Source: VFZN01 sp963709325 (GTDB lineage Bacteria; Acidobacteriota; Vicinamibacteria; Vicinamibacterales; UBA2999). Taken from it: a DNA stretch of 64,000 nt. Of the stretch, positions 23,534 through 32,816 are shown piece after piece. Location: the NCBI GenBank assembly GCA_963709325.1, contig CAVPVV010000003.1:2294001-2358000 (forward strand), in the 5' to 3' direction. The notes beneath the pieces are model-generated. The model ran no database searches. It saw nothing but the letters and a program-made list of their open reading frames with translations, and was not told the DNA's origin. The position numbers were made by a program, and so were the translations under genes. Each line of letters begins with the position of its first letter. The first letter of the stretch is position 1.

Positions 23534-24667
23534 ATGCTCGACTCAGGTTCCACGCTCACCCGGCGCCAGTTCGCCACCACTATCGGCGCGGCGCCGATGC
23601 TCGTCGCCGCGACCCGCGCCTCGCTGGCCCGCGAAGTCCAGGCCGACAACGTCTACGAGCGCGCCATTGTCATCGACGCACTCGCCAACCCCGGCTCGAT
23701 GAACGTCTCGTGGCCGCCGCGCGGGCCGCTCTCGCAGAAGCAAAAGGACGCCATCGCCTCCTCGGGCATCACCGCGATCAACGTCACCGTCAGCGCCGAC
23801 AGCTTCGAGGCGACGACCCGCAACATCGCGCTCTGGCAGGGCGAGGCCGACCGCTATCCGGCGCTGCTGTCGATCGTGCGGCGCCACGACGACATCGCGC
23901 GCGCCAAGAAAGAGAAGACGCTCGGCCTGATCCTCGGTTTCCAGAACACCGAGATGCTGGAGCGGGACCTGTCACGGCTCGACGTCTACCATCGGCTGGG
24001 CGTTCGCATCATCCAGCTCACCTACAACGATCGCAACATCATCGGCGACGGCTGCCTCGAGCCCGGCGACGCGGGGCTGAGCGCCTACGGGCGCGAAGTC
24101 GTCGAGCGCATGAACGCGCTTGGCGTCGCCGTCGACCTCAGTCACTGCGGGACGCGGACGACCGCCGAGGGCATCGCACAGTCGAAGAAGCCGCCGCTCA
24201 TCACCCACAGCGGTTGCCGCGAGGTCTACCGCCACCCGCGCAGCAAGGAGGACCGCGAGCTCAAGGCCATGGCCGACAAGGGCGGCGTCGTCGGCATTTA
24301 CTTCATGCCGTTCATCGGCCCGGGCCCCGGTGCGCCCACCGTCGACATGCTGATGCGGCAGATCGATCACGCGATCAAAGTCTGCGGCGTCGATCACATC
24401 GGTATCGGCAGCGACCTCAGCACCGCGCCGATCGAAGAGACGCCGGAGTACCTCGCGGAGTTCAAGCGCTTCGTCGACGGCCGCAAGGCGCGGAATATCT
24501 CAGCCCCTGATGAAGAGCGCCCGTTGTACATCCCCGAGCTCAACCACTCGCGCCGGGTCGAAGGCGTGGTCCGCAGTCTCCGCCAGCGGAAGTATTCCGA
24601 CGAAGTGATCGAAAAGATCATCGGCGGCAACTTCCACCGCGTCTTCAAAGAGATCTGGGAGGCGTGA
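23534..24667 (+). CDS. Tat-exported membrane dipeptidase, M19
   Basis: 377 residues from ATG 23534 (GGAGGCAGGC upstream). The leader TRRQFATTIGAAPMLVAA is a twin-arginine type. It is a TIM-barrel zinc dipeptidase of the renal dipeptidase family: AIVIDALANPGSMNV near the first metal site (note DAL in place of the more common DxH), LILGFQNTE, VRIIQLTYNDRNIIGDGC, VDLSHCG, PLITHSGCR, and DHIGIGSDL for the last ligands. It should cleave dipeptides in the periplasm. Confidence 0.9.
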   Translation: MLDSGSTLTRRQFATTIGAAPMLVAATRASLAREVQADNVYERAIVIDALANPGSMNVSWPPRGPLSQKQKDAIASSGITAINVTVSADSFEATTRNIALWQGEADRYPALLSIVRRHDDIARAKKEKTLGLILGFQNTEMLERDLSRLDVYHRLGVRIIQLTYNDRNIIGDGCLEPGDAGLSAYGREVVERMNALGVAVDLSHCGTRTTAEGIAQSKKPPLITHSGCREVYRHPRSKEDRELKAMADKGGVVGIYFMPFIGPGPGAPTVDMLMRQIDHAIKVCGVDHIGIGSDLSTAPIEETPEYLAEFKRFVDGRKARNISAPDEERPLYIPELNHSRRVEGVVRSLRQRKYSDEVIEKIIGGNFHRVFKEIWEA

Positions 24668-24836
24668 GTCAGGACCCGAGGAATCAGGATCAGGAGGGTG
24701 GAGCCAGCAGACAGGAACTGGCGCGACAGTTGCAGCGACAGCGCAACTGTATGGAGTGGTCTGCTTCGTCGCACCGGATGCTGTCTCCTGCTTCCAACTC
24801 CTACCACCTCACTCCTCTCTCCTTATTGGGTGCGCC
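24668..24836. repeat. CAGGAG / CTCCTG repeat spacer
   Basis: GTCAGGACC...CAGGATCAGGAGGGTGG, then CAGCGACAGCGCAACTG, then GTCTCCTGCTTCCAACTCCT and CTCACTCCTCTCTCC. Loosely complementary halves of the same family as 14377-14462. No gene is visible on either strand. Confidence 0.55.
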
Positions 24837-25667
24837 ATGTTGAGACGCTTGAACAGCCTCGTCAAATCCTCGGTTCTCGCCGCCGACGGCGAGATCGGCC
24901 GCGTCGCCGATGCCTACTTCGATGATGAGCGGTGGGCAGTGCGTTACCTGGTCGTGGACACCGGAATGTGGCTGGGGTGGCACGTGCTGATCGCGCCGCA
25001 GTCGATTACCGCGACCGACTGGGACAACAACCGGATCGAAGTGGGACTCACCCGCAACCAGGTCGAGCAGAGCCCGCGCGCGGATCTTCAGCACCCGTTG
25101 TCGCGGCTTTACGAAACTGAGTTCTACACGCACTTCGGCTACCCGCCGTATTGGGACGCGCCGCCGGCGTGGGGCTCGGCGGTGGCACCGGTGACGACGG
25201 ATACGGCGATGGCAGCGGCCCGGGCCCAGGCTGTCGCAATCGAACACGTCGAGGGCGTGGGGCCGAGCACCGGCGCCGGTGCGGATCTTCCCGCGGCGCC
25301 GGCCAGTGACGACCTGCCGGCGACGGATGATCCGCCCGTGGCATCGGCGGCCGATTCACACGTGCGGAGCTGGCGCGAGGTGAAGGGCTACCACATCAGC
25401 GCGAGCGACGGAGAGATCGGTCACATCGACGACCTGCTGTTCGACGACAAGAGCTGGCTCGTTCGCTTCATCGAGGTAGACACCAGCAATTGGATCGGCG
25501 GGAAGTCGGTCCTGGTGCCGCGCAGCGCTCTCCGCGACGTGAGCTGGCCGGACAGCCTGCTGCACGTCACCTTGACCCGAGCGCAGGTCCAGAACAGCCC
25601 GAGGACCGACGAGGCGCACCTGACTGGTGCGCTGGAGCAGGAACTCGACGATTACTACAAGCCTTGA
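24837..25667 (+). CDS. Double PRC-barrel protein
   Basis: 276 residues from ATG 24837. Two PRC-barrel domains are visible: residues 1-75 (SSVLAADGEIGRVADAYFDD, WAVRYLVVDTGMWLGWHVLI) and about 175-260 (HISASDGEIGHIDDLLFDD, WLVRFIEVDTSNWIGGKSVL). A low-complexity Ala/Asp/Pro linker joins them. PRC-barrels are small adaptor folds known from photosynthetic reaction centre H subunits and RimM. There is no signal peptide, so it is probably cytoplasmic. Confidence 0.9.
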   Translation: MLRRLNSLVKSSVLAADGEIGRVADAYFDDERWAVRYLVVDTGMWLGWHVLIAPQSITATDWDNNRIEVGLTRNQVEQSPRADLQHPLSRLYETEFYTHFGYPPYWDAPPAWGSAVAPVTTDTAMAAARAQAVAIEHVEGVGPSTGAGADLPAAPASDDLPATDDPPVASAADSHVRSWREVKGYHISASDGEIGHIDDLLFDDKSWLVRFIEVDTSNWIGGKSVLVPRSALRDVSWPDSLLHVTLTRAQVQNSPRTDEAHLTGALEQELDDYYKP

Positions 25668-25745
25668 GGGCTTGGCTTGGGGGGCTTGCGACTCGGGGCT
25701 TGGGGCTCGGACCGAGTGTGGGTTCCCAGGACCTAAGTCCCCAAG
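25668..25745. repeat. GGGCTTGG repeat spacer
   Basis: GGGCTTGGCTTGGGGGGCTTG...GGGGCTTGGGGCTCGG units, then GGACCTAAGTCCCC. Third copy of the GGGCTTGG family, here between convergent genes. Confidence 0.65.
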
Positions 25746-25749
25746 ACGT

Positions 25750-25980
25750 TTACAGGTAGACGAGCAGCTTGACGATCGCGTGGCCCAGGGTCTCGGCGAT
25801 CGCGTTCACGAGGGGGCTCAGGCTGTTCTCGGCAGCCACTTCGCCGGCGATCGTTGGGTCGGTCACGAGCAGCCACGTCCCGACCGCCGCCACCGGCGCA
25901 AGCGCCAGCGACACCAGCCCAACCGTGGTGATCACCGTGACGAACCAGGGACGCTTGATGTGATGGACGGGACGATCCAT
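25750..25980 (-). CDS. Small single-span membrane protein
   Basis: 76 residues from the ATG complementary to 25978-25980 (MDRPVHHIKRPWFVTVITTVG). One long hydrophobic stretch covers about residues 13-38, followed by a soluble helix (SLSPLVNAIAETLGHAIVKLLVYL). No family recognised. The frame stays open for 19 codons upstream, but the chosen ATG is followed by a conventional positive-inside N terminus. Confidence 0.5.
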   Translation of the reverse strand: MDRPVHHIKRPWFVTVITTVGLVSLALAPVAAVGTWLLVTDPTIAGEVAAENSLSPLVNAIAETLGHAIVKLLVYL

Positions 25981-26134
25981 GAGAGCTTCCGTCCTGTTTA
26001 GAGCGAGGAACATGCCAGAAGGTTGGAATTGCCGCAAACGATTCCTGGTCTTGCGGATAGCGCTGCAAGTAACGCTGGGGTAACGCCACGGACTGTTCGT
26101 TCGTGGGACGAACCCCGTTCGGCGTCGCCCGCCT

Positions 26135-28258
26135 TCAGCGAATCACGATCGACGCGCCGAGCGACCAGTAGTTGCCGACCACGTCCTGGATCAACTCGGA
26201 CGCGGTCTGAAAGTCACCGATCGCGCTGGCATGCTGGGTTCCGAACAGCTGGAAGCCGACGCGCTCCTCCGGTCGAAACGCCCATCCGCCGCCGATGACG
26301 ACCGAGAGCGCCTTCGAATTGAACGCGCCGGTGCCGAGAACATCCACCCAGTTGCGAATGAGCGCCATCCCCGCGCCGCCCTTCAGGAAGAACCCCTGCG
26401 ACGACCAGGGGCGGAACTGCGCCACGGCGTCGAGATGCGTCACCCGGATGTTGCCGTCGGCGGTGTCCACCGGCATCCAGAACACCTCGGCCCCGACGTC
26501 CATCCGGTGGTTGACCCGATATCCAACATCCGCGGTCAGTCCACCGGAGTGCCGGTACGGCGTGTCGGTCTCGCACGTCTGACAGTCGCCGCGCAGCGTC
26601 GAGAACGTGCCGCCAGCGGTGAACCAGACGTCGGACGGCGCGCTCGTCGGCCTCGTCTCTGGTGCCGGCGGTGGCGCAACCGTCGGGGTGGCGTCCGCGG
26701 GGATGTTCGTTGGCTTCCAGGTAAAGTAGCCGCGCAGCTGCGGGTAGTGATAGCCGAGCACGGTGCGGTTGGCGTCCTGGTAGTAAGTGCGGCGATTGAA
26801 ATACTCGGCCGACCCGCCGATGCCAAACGCGCCGCGCAGCGGCACCAGCAGGTCGAGGCGGACGCGCTGGAGGAAGTGGTTCGCCCGCACGCCATCCAGC
26901 GAGTAAATATGTCGTCCGTCATACGAGAACACCGCGAGCGGATTGCCGTCGCGCATCAGCGTTGCCGTTGTCCCGAAATTCCCGCCCGGGCCGTAGTCGT
27001 AATAGCGGGGGCCCTCCGACACCCCCTGACCGGCGTTGCCCTGTCCTTCTTCCGGCGGCCTTTCAGTAACCCCGAGTGGCAGCGAATCGATCGCGCCGAG
27101 CACCGTCAGGCCTCCCCAGCCAAGGACCTGCAGGCGAGTCCGCGATGACGGCGACGATCCGAACGCGAGTGCAGCGTCGAAGGACTGCGATCCGGTCTGA
27201 TACGCGTCGTTGTTCTGGTAATCGTAGGTCTGGAGCGCTTCGAACTGCAGCGTCCCCTTTCCGAGCGGCTGACCCACGAGCCGTCCTCGCACGCGAGCCT
27301 CGCTGAACCCGGCTCCGCCGCCGAAGCGAAGCCGCACCGCGAACCCGTCGTAGGGAGTGCGGCTGCGCCCGGCGAGAATGTCGCCGTAGAGGCCATCGAG
27401 CTCCAAGAACGGCTGGCCGCTCGCGTTGAACGCGCTCGACTCCGTGCCGCGCCACAGCACGCCAGCCGAGGCGACCGCGGTCAGGCTCGACGGCACCATG
27501 TCGGCCGGCTTCTCGACGACGCGCGACGCGTCGCCGTGCAGGAAGCGGTTCGCGCCGGTGATCGGGTCCACGACCGTGGCGCCAATCTCCTTCCACATCC
27601 GGCTGCGGCCGGTGGCCTGGGTATCGCGAATCAGCCACCCCACCCGGTGGAACATCTCGCCGAGCGCGATGCCGCCCAGCGTGGTGTTGATCAGATCGTT
27701 CAACGACGCGTGGTTCGTCTCGCCGTAATACTCCCACGTCGCGCTGCCGAAGGCGGTGACGGCCGCCGATTCCCAGAAGCTGAGGCCGTTGGCGCGGCCG
27801 GTGTTGAAATAGTTGTTGCCCTGGTAGGGGTGACCGACCTGGTTCACCGCGAAGTCGTCGAGGTCCCAGACCCAGCCCTGCTCCATGTTCGCCCACCAGG
27901 TCTTCGGCGTGATGTGGGCGGTAACCTGGCCGCGAATCAGGTTCGCGAGCTCGTAGAAGCCGTTGACGACGGTGGTCTGGAGGAGGGCGCGGCCGACGCT
28001 CCGTTTCGGGCAGCCCTCGCACGCGCGTCCTTCGATTTGCCACGCGGGCGCGGTCGTTCCAGGCGCGGCCCCGGGCGCCACGCCAGTGGGGGCGGCGCCA
28101 GCCTGTTCGCTCGACGCGGCGCCAGCCTGCTCGCTCGACGCAGCGCCAGCCTGTTCGCTGGGCGGAAGCTGGTCCGACGAAGGGACGTCTTGCGCGGCGG
28201 CAATTGTCGCCGAGCAGAGGAGCGTCAGGACACCTGCGAGGGGGAGGCGCAAAGTCAT
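26135..28258 (-). CDS. DUF3943 domain outer-membrane protein
   Basis: 707 residues with signal peptide MTLRLPLAGVLTLLCSATIAAAQ. Residues about 32-60 are a tandem repeat of the unit SEQAGAAS, encoded by a 24-base repeat at about 28105-28165. The DUF3943 core follows (WDLDDFAVNQVGHPYQGNNY, WESAAVTAFGSATWEYYGE, DLINTTLGGIALGEMFHR). The rest looks like barrel strands and ends YWSLGASIVIR, a plausible C-terminal outer-membrane strand. An ACEGCPK and a CQTCETD pair may be structural. Function unknown. Confidence 0.82.
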   Translation of the reverse strand: MTLRLPLAGVLTLLCSATIAAAQDVPSSDQLPPSEQAGAASSEQAGAASSEQAGAAPTGVAPGAAPGTTAPAWQIEGRACEGCPKRSVGRALLQTTVVNGFYELANLIRGQVTAHITPKTWWANMEQGWVWDLDDFAVNQVGHPYQGNNYFNTGRANGLSFWESAAVTAFGSATWEYYGETNHASLNDLINTTLGGIALGEMFHRVGWLIRDTQATGRSRMWKEIGATVVDPITGANRFLHGDASRVVEKPADMVPSSLTAVASAGVLWRGTESSAFNASGQPFLELDGLYGDILAGRSRTPYDGFAVRLRFGGGAGFSEARVRGRLVGQPLGKGTLQFEALQTYDYQNNDAYQTGSQSFDAALAFGSSPSSRTRLQVLGWGGLTVLGAIDSLPLGVTERPPEEGQGNAGQGVSEGPRYYDYGPGGNFGTTATLMRDGNPLAVFSYDGRHIYSLDGVRANHFLQRVRLDLLVPLRGAFGIGGSAEYFNRRTYYQDANRTVLGYHYPQLRGYFTWKPTNIPADATPTVAPPPAPETRPTSAPSDVWFTAGGTFSTLRGDCQTCETDTPYRHSGGLTADVGYRVNHRMDVGAEVFWMPVDTADGNIRVTHLDAVAQFRPWSSQGFFLKGGAGMALIRNWVDVLGTGAFNSKALSVVIGGGWAFRPEERVGFQLFGTQHASAIGDFQTASELIQDVVGNYWSLGASIVIR

Positions 28259-28340
28259 ATGTTTTGGCTCATCAGGATATACCGCGCTGGACAGCCGGGC
28301 ATCATTCGCAGAAGACTACCCGGCGAAGGAGACTGAACCC

Positions 28341-29222
28341 ATGGCCAACGAGCAGCCGCCCACCGACTCCAACGATCTATCGCGGCGCCAGTTCGTGACG
28401 CTCTCGGTCGCGGCCGGCCTGGCCGCGGCTGCGGGTACGCAGGCCGGGGCGCAAGCCAAATTCGTCGAGACCGACGTCGAGGTAAAGACGCAGGACGGCA
28501 CCTGTGACGCCGCGTTGATCCATCCAGCCAGCGGGACTTATCCCGGCGTGATCATCTGGCCCGACGCGTTCGGCCTGCGCCCGGCGATGCGGGACATGGC
28601 GAAGCGGCTGGCCGCGGACGGCTACACGGTACTCGTCCCGAATCCGTATTACCGCGTGACGAAAGCACCGGGCGTCAAGATGGAAGGCTTCAGTTTCCAG
28701 AACGCCGACAACATGGCGGAACTTCGCAAGCTGATGGGCGGCATCGGCGCCGCCGGTGCCGCCGAGCGGGATGCTGTGGCGTACGTTGCGTTTCTCGATT
28801 CGCACCCGTCCGTGAACAAGGGCAGGAAGATCGGCGTGCAGGGCTACTGCATGGGTGGTCCGCTCACCTTCCGGACCGCGGCCGCCGTACCGGATCGGAT
28901 TGGCGCCGCCGGGTCGTTCCACGGTGGCGGCCTCGTCACGCAGGCGCCCGACAGCCCGCACACGATGATCCCCAAGATGAAGGCGAGGCTGTACGTGGCC
29001 GTCGCGGCCAACGACGATCAGCGCCAGCCCGACGCGAAGGACGTGTTGAAGAAGGCGTTCGCCGACGCCAAAGTGCCGGCAGAAGTCGAGGTCTACCCCA
29101 GCCTTCACGGCTGGTGCGTACCGGACATGCCGGCCGAGCAAGGGAAGCCGATCTACGACAAGGCCGACGCGGAGAAAGCCTGGGCGAAGCTCATCGTTCT
29201 CTACAAGCAGGCGCTCGTGTGA
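28341..29222 (+). CDS. Tat-exported dienelactone hydrolase family protein
   Basis: 293 residues from ATG 28341. Twin-arginine leader (SRRQFVTLSVAAGLAAAAG). It is an alpha/beta hydrolase of the DLH type: PGVIIWPDAFGLRPAMRDMA holds the oxyanion region, the nucleophile elbow is GVQGYCMGGPL with Cys at about residue 170, and the triad acid and base are in VAANDDQRQ and SLHGWCVPD. It hydrolyses a lactone or ester; the substrate is not evident from the neighbours. Confidence 0.9.
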   Translation: MANEQPPTDSNDLSRRQFVTLSVAAGLAAAAGTQAGAQAKFVETDVEVKTQDGTCDAALIHPASGTYPGVIIWPDAFGLRPAMRDMAKRLAADGYTVLVPNPYYRVTKAPGVKMEGFSFQNADNMAELRKLMGGIGAAGAAERDAVAYVAFLDSHPSVNKGRKIGVQGYCMGGPLTFRTAAAVPDRIGAAGSFHGGGLVTQAPDSPHTMIPKMKARLYVAVAANDDQRQPDAKDVLKKAFADAKVPAEVEVYPSLHGWCVPDMPAEQGKPIYDKADAEKAWAKLIVLYKQALV

Positions 29223-29329
29223 AAGTTACTGGGCCGTAGCGCGCGATGCGACGATTCATTGCGGATCGCGCCGAATAGCGCAAGCCCGCGCTGGCGTAGT
29301 CCTTGCCTTCGAATTCCCCGGAGGCAGCT

Positions 29330-29893
29330 ATGCGGAACATCATCGTTACCCTCGGGCTGGTAGCCACGATGGCCGCGCCGATCGCTGCGCAGACGAAGGC
29401 ACGCACGCAGGATCGGATCCCCCCGGGTCAGATGCCGCCGGAGGGCGCATGCCGCATTTGGTATGACGGCATGCCGCCAGGACAACAACCGCCGCCGATG
29501 AGCTGCCGCGATGCCGAACGCATCGCGACCAGTTCGCGCGAGGCACGCGTCATCTACGGCGTCGAGTCACGGAGCGGCGACTCCAGGCGCGAAGCGGGCT
29601 GGGCGCGCATCAGCGATGTCCGCGACGTGCGTTATGAGAGCCGCTACCCGACGCGCGTCACGAGCGCCGCCTACGAGAACGGCTATCGAGACGGGATCGA
29701 GAAGGGTCGCGCCGACGCCAGGGGCCGCGACTCGTTCGATCCGGTTCGGCACACCCGTTATCGATCGGCCGATCACGGTTACGACAGGCAGGACGGATCG
29801 AAGGACGACTACAAGCTTGTCTACCGTGACGGCTTCGAAGCCGGCTACCGCGCCGGCTACGGCAATCGCCGGCTCGAACGCCGCGACCGGTAG
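29330..29893 (+). CDS. Secreted RIPPGQMPP-motif protein
   Basis: 187 residues from ATG 29330 (GGAGGCAGCT upstream) with signal peptide MRNIIVTLGLVATMAAPIAA. The mature N terminus is DRIPPGQMPPEGACRIWYDG followed by PPGQQPPPMSCRDAERIA, with two Cys that may pair. The C-terminal half is rich in Tyr/Arg/Asp/Gly with spaced YENGYRDGIEKGR and YRDGFEAGYRAGY units. A paralogue lies at 30203. No known function. Confidence 0.75.
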   Translation: MRNIIVTLGLVATMAAPIAAQTKARTQDRIPPGQMPPEGACRIWYDGMPPGQQPPPMSCRDAERIATSSREARVIYGVESRSGDSRREAGWARISDVRDVRYESRYPTRVTSAAYENGYRDGIEKGRADARGRDSFDPVRHTRYRSADHGYDRQDGSKDDYKLVYRDGFEAGYRAGYGNRRLERRDR

Positions 29894-30009
29894 TGCGTTC
29901 GCATCGACTCTCGCGTTCCCACCATGACGCCGGCGAGGCTCCCCCCTCGCCTCCGTTCGTCCCACCCAATTGCCACCCGGGATGCACGTGGCCCTCTCGT
30001 TCACCAGGG

Positions 30010-30118
30010 AGGAGCGATTGCCCGCCACGCGGGACAGGCTCTCAGCGTGCGGCAGGCGTACGACGCGCTGTCGGACGTCGACAAGCGGTTAGTGCTGAGG
30101 TTTCTGAATTCGCTGTAG
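30010..30118 (+). pseudogene. C-terminal remnant of a di-haem oxidoreductase (DUF1111-like)
   Basis: The frame ending at TAG 30116-30118 reads GGAIARHAGQALSVRQAYDALSDVDKRLVLRFLNSL. This matches the usual last helix pair of CxxCH di-haem thiol oxidoreductases (a HxGxA...AYxALxxxDxxxLLxFLxSL pattern from memory). No haem motifs or upstream domain are present in the 120 bases before it, so only the tail survives. The about 308-base gap between the two paralogous genes contains nothing else recognisable. Confidence 0.5.
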
Positions 30119-30202
30119 ACCGAAACGGCTGTGCTCTGCAGCGTTCAGCTGTCCGATTGCGGGGACGATGTTCGTGGTGCGGTTTTTGCTGAAAATTACG
30201 GC

Positions 30203-30829
30203 ATGAAGAACATCACCTCCGCAGTCGGCGTATTTCTCCTCTCCGGGCTCATGGCCGCGCCCGCCGGGGCGCAGGTGTGGGGGCGCAACCAGGGCATTCC
30301 ACCGGGACAGATGCCACCGGCCGGCATGTGCCGCGTCTGGTATGACGGCGTCCCTCCGGGACGCCAGCCCGCACCCACGAATTGCCGCGATGCCGAGCGC
30401 GTTGCGTCGCGGTCGCGTGACGCGCGCGTGATCTACGGCAATAACGGGCCTTACAACGATCGCTCCGGCTACCCCGATCGCAACGGCAACGGGCGCGACG
30501 ATCGCTACGAGAACCGCTATCCGAACGGCGGATATGGCGGTTACGGTGGCTACGGCGGCTACTCCACCAACTCGGTCCCGTTCAGGAACGGCTATCAGGA
30601 CGGTCTCGAGAAGGGCCGCGACGACGGGCGCGATCGCAAGTCGTTCGATCCGGTCCGTCAGGGCCGCTACCGCTCGGCGGATCACGGCTACAACAGCCGC
30701 TACGGCAGCAAGGACGCCTACAAGCAGGTGTACCGTGACGGCTTCGAGCAGGGCTACCGCGAAGGGTACGACCAGTATCGCGGCGGCTCGCGGAACGGCG
30801 GCGGCGTCCGGCTCCCCTGGCCCTTCTGA
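30203..30829 (+). CDS. Secreted IPPGQMPP-motif protein, paralogue
   Basis: 208 residues with signal peptide MKNITSAVGVFLLSGLMAAPAGA. It shares with the gene at 29330 the block QGIPPGQMPPAGMCRVWYDG, PTNCRDAERVASRSRDARVIYG, and the tail YRSADHGYNSRYGSKDAYK...YRDGFEQGYREGY. It differs by an inserted GGYGGYGGYGGY tract (30526-30565). The pair looks like a tandem duplication that now brackets a gene remnant. Unknown function, probably cell-envelope. Confidence 0.75.
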   Translation: MKNITSAVGVFLLSGLMAAPAGAQVWGRNQGIPPGQMPPAGMCRVWYDGVPPGRQPAPTNCRDAERVASRSRDARVIYGNNGPYNDRSGYPDRNGNGRDDRYENRYPNGGYGGYGGYGGYSTNSVPFRNGYQDGLEKGRDDGRDRKSFDPVRQGRYRSADHGYNSRYGSKDAYKQVYRDGFEQGYREGYDQYRGGSRNGGGVRLPWPF

Positions 30830-30903
30830 GGAAAGCGGACCGGCATCTAAGAAGTGAGAAGGTAGTGAGTCAGCCTGTCGTCCGGTCCCCCGGACGGCGG
30901 GCA

Positions 30904-30954
30904 CGAACCGGGTCGGGATGGCGGGAAATCGCCGCGTCCCGGCCCGTTCGGTTT
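30904..30954 (+). terminator. Strong hairpin between convergent genes
   Basis: CGAAC/GTTCG, GGG/CCC, CGGGA/TCCCG and GGCG/CGCC segments pair in order with one bulge, giving a stem of about 17 pairs. GGTTT follows. It lies after the secreted-protein gene and before the end of the TPR gene on the other strand, and probably ends the plus-strand transcript. Confidence 0.6.
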
Positions 30955-31050
30955 ATGCGCGATCCCGCCGGCTACGGACGAATCGTCACGACGCCGTCGA
31001 TCGGCTGATCGCCGAACTGGCCGATTGAGCCGCCCGGCCGGATACTCCGC

Positions 31051-32703
31051 TCAGTCGCGGGCCACGCTGCTCCCGCGTGCTTCGGCCAGCTCCGGCCGGC
31101 CCGGGACATCGGCCTTCGCCGTAATCTCCTTCAGCTCCGCGTAGTACGTCGCGGCCCGCGGATCGTTCAGCCGCTTCGCCGTCTTCGCCGCGCCGTAGAC
31201 GCCGCGGAAGCGCCGCGGCTCCTGCTTGGCGGAGGCTTCGAACGCGGCGAGGGCATCCGGGAGCTTGTTCGCTTCGAGCAGCATCTCGGCATAGAGCTCG
31301 CGCGCCGGCGCGATCGGCCCGGGCGAGACGGCGGATTTTTCGGTCTTGTCCTGCAGCGCGGCAGCCTCGTGCATTTCGGCCAACGCGGCGTCGGTCTTCC
31401 CCTCGGCGAGGGCAATCCACGCCGAGACGGATCGCTTCTGAATCTCGATCTGCTCGGCATCGTAGGTCTGGTTCGCCGCGGTCATGGCCCTGAGCGCGGT
31501 TTCAAGCTTCGCCACCTCGGCGCGTGCCGCGGCGAGGTCGCCGCGACCGCGGGCGAGGCCGAGGCCGCGGGCAAAGAAGGTCATCGCCTGGACGTTGGGC
31601 GCCGCGCCGGGGATCTCGATGAGCGCCGCGGCTTCGGCCCACTGCCCGCGCTCGAGCGCGTATCGGGCCGGCATCGCCGTGAGCGCGTAGGCGCCCACGC
31701 CGCCACCCGGGGGCGCTGGGAGGTTGCCCTGGCCCATGCCGGTTGGCGCGGCGCTCTTCGCGATCGCGTTTGCCGTCTCGATCACCGTCTTCGCTTCGGC
31801 GTCACGGCCGGACTGGAGAAACGCGTAAACGAGGTAGTCGTCGGCGTGGAGCTCGTCGCCAAGCGACTTTGCCTTGCGCGCAGCAGCGGCCGACGCAGTA
31901 TTGGTCTCGATCGATTCGTCCCAGAAACCGAGACGCGTGAACGTATGCGACGGCATGTGGAGCGCGTGCGGAGCGTCGGGCGCGATCTTCGCGTAGGCCC
32001 GGGCTGCCTCGAGCGCCCGCGGGGCGAGCGGCGGCACGTCGTAGGCGTGGATGATGTAGTGCGCGAGCCCGGGATGGTCCGGCATCTTCGCGAACAGCGG
32101 ATCGAGCAGGTTCGCGGCCTTCAAGAGGTTCGCGTAGGTCTTGTCGGCCGGCAGCTGCGTGCCCGACAACGACATCGCGTAGAAGATCTTCGCTTCGGTA
32201 TCGTCCGGATACTTCGCGACGACCTGTTCCATCGCCTTCTCGTAAGCGACCTTCCGGGCCCGGGCGTCCTTCTCCGGCGCGCCGGCGTAGAACGCGGAGA
32301 CCGCCTCGAGATACGCCGCCTCGCGGGGCGAGCCGGTGCCCATCTGGCGGCCCTTGTCGATGGCCGCCAGGGCCTGGACGATGCCGGGCTGTTGCGGGCC
32401 GGTCGCGAGCACGTTGCCCCACATCGCCAGCGCCACGCCCCACTGCGAGATGCCGCACGTCGCGTCCTTCGCGGCGACGTCGTTGAACGTCCGGATCGCT
32501 TCGTCGAACCAGAACGAGTGGAGCAGCGCCACGCCTCGGTTCACCTGCGGCTTGACCGCGTCCGCGCACGTGGTCGGGAAGCTGACGTTGCCGAGCCGGT
32601 CCTGGGGTGCGCCATGTCCGGCGTGGTCCTGCGCGAACGCGGCGCCGCTGGTCGCGAGCGTGACCGAGATGGCGCCGACCAGCGCCTGTAGTGTTCCCCT
32701 CAT
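31051..32703 (-). CDS. Secreted tetratricopeptide repeat protein
   Basis: 550 residues from the ATG complementary to 32701-32703, with AGGAGGAAT upstream and signal peptide MRGTLQALVGAISVTLATSG. The body is alpha-helical TPR-like: LLHSFWFDEAIRTFNDVAAKD, DDTEAKIFYAMSLSGTQ, HPGLAHYIIHAYDVPPLAPR, DAPHALHMPSHTFTRLGFWDESIE. HAYD and HMPSHTF are typical of a widespread exported TPR family of unknown function. It is divergent from a MarR gene and shares its operator. Confidence 0.85.
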   Translation of the reverse strand: MRGTLQALVGAISVTLATSGAAFAQDHAGHGAPQDRLGNVSFPTTCADAVKPQVNRGVALLHSFWFDEAIRTFNDVAAKDATCGISQWGVALAMWGNVLATGPQQPGIVQALAAIDKGRQMGTGSPREAAYLEAVSAFYAGAPEKDARARKVAYEKAMEQVVAKYPDDTEAKIFYAMSLSGTQLPADKTYANLLKAANLLDPLFAKMPDHPGLAHYIIHAYDVPPLAPRALEAARAYAKIAPDAPHALHMPSHTFTRLGFWDESIETNTASAAAARKAKSLGDELHADDYLVYAFLQSGRDAEAKTVIETANAIAKSAAPTGMGQGNLPAPPGGGVGAYALTAMPARYALERGQWAEAAALIEIPGAAPNVQAMTFFARGLGLARGRGDLAAARAEVAKLETALRAMTAANQTYDAEQIEIQKRSVSAWIALAEGKTDAALAEMHEAAALQDKTEKSAVSPGPIAPARELYAEMLLEANKLPDALAAFEASAKQEPRRFRGVYGAAKTAKRLNDPRAATYYAELKEITAKADVPGRPELAEARGSSVARD

Positions 32704-32816
32704 CGCGACATTCCTCCTGTTCGGCCGCCGCTCGAGCCGGCGGCACGCCCTACGAATCCGATCGGGATCGGGCGGCGACGCCCGCCACACGGTGTTGACG
32801 GTTCGCGCCGCAGCTG

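Noticed and set aside
30974..31050. Minus-strand fragment reading RSIRPGGSIGQFGDQPIDGV and a stop
   Set aside because: Could be a C-terminal gene remnant beyond the TPR stop, but it is too short to assign.
31369..32691. Plus-strand open frame of 440 codons opposite the TPR gene
   Set aside because: No motifs and typical shadow composition; the TPR frame has a signal peptide, a Shine-Dalgarno sequence and family motifs.
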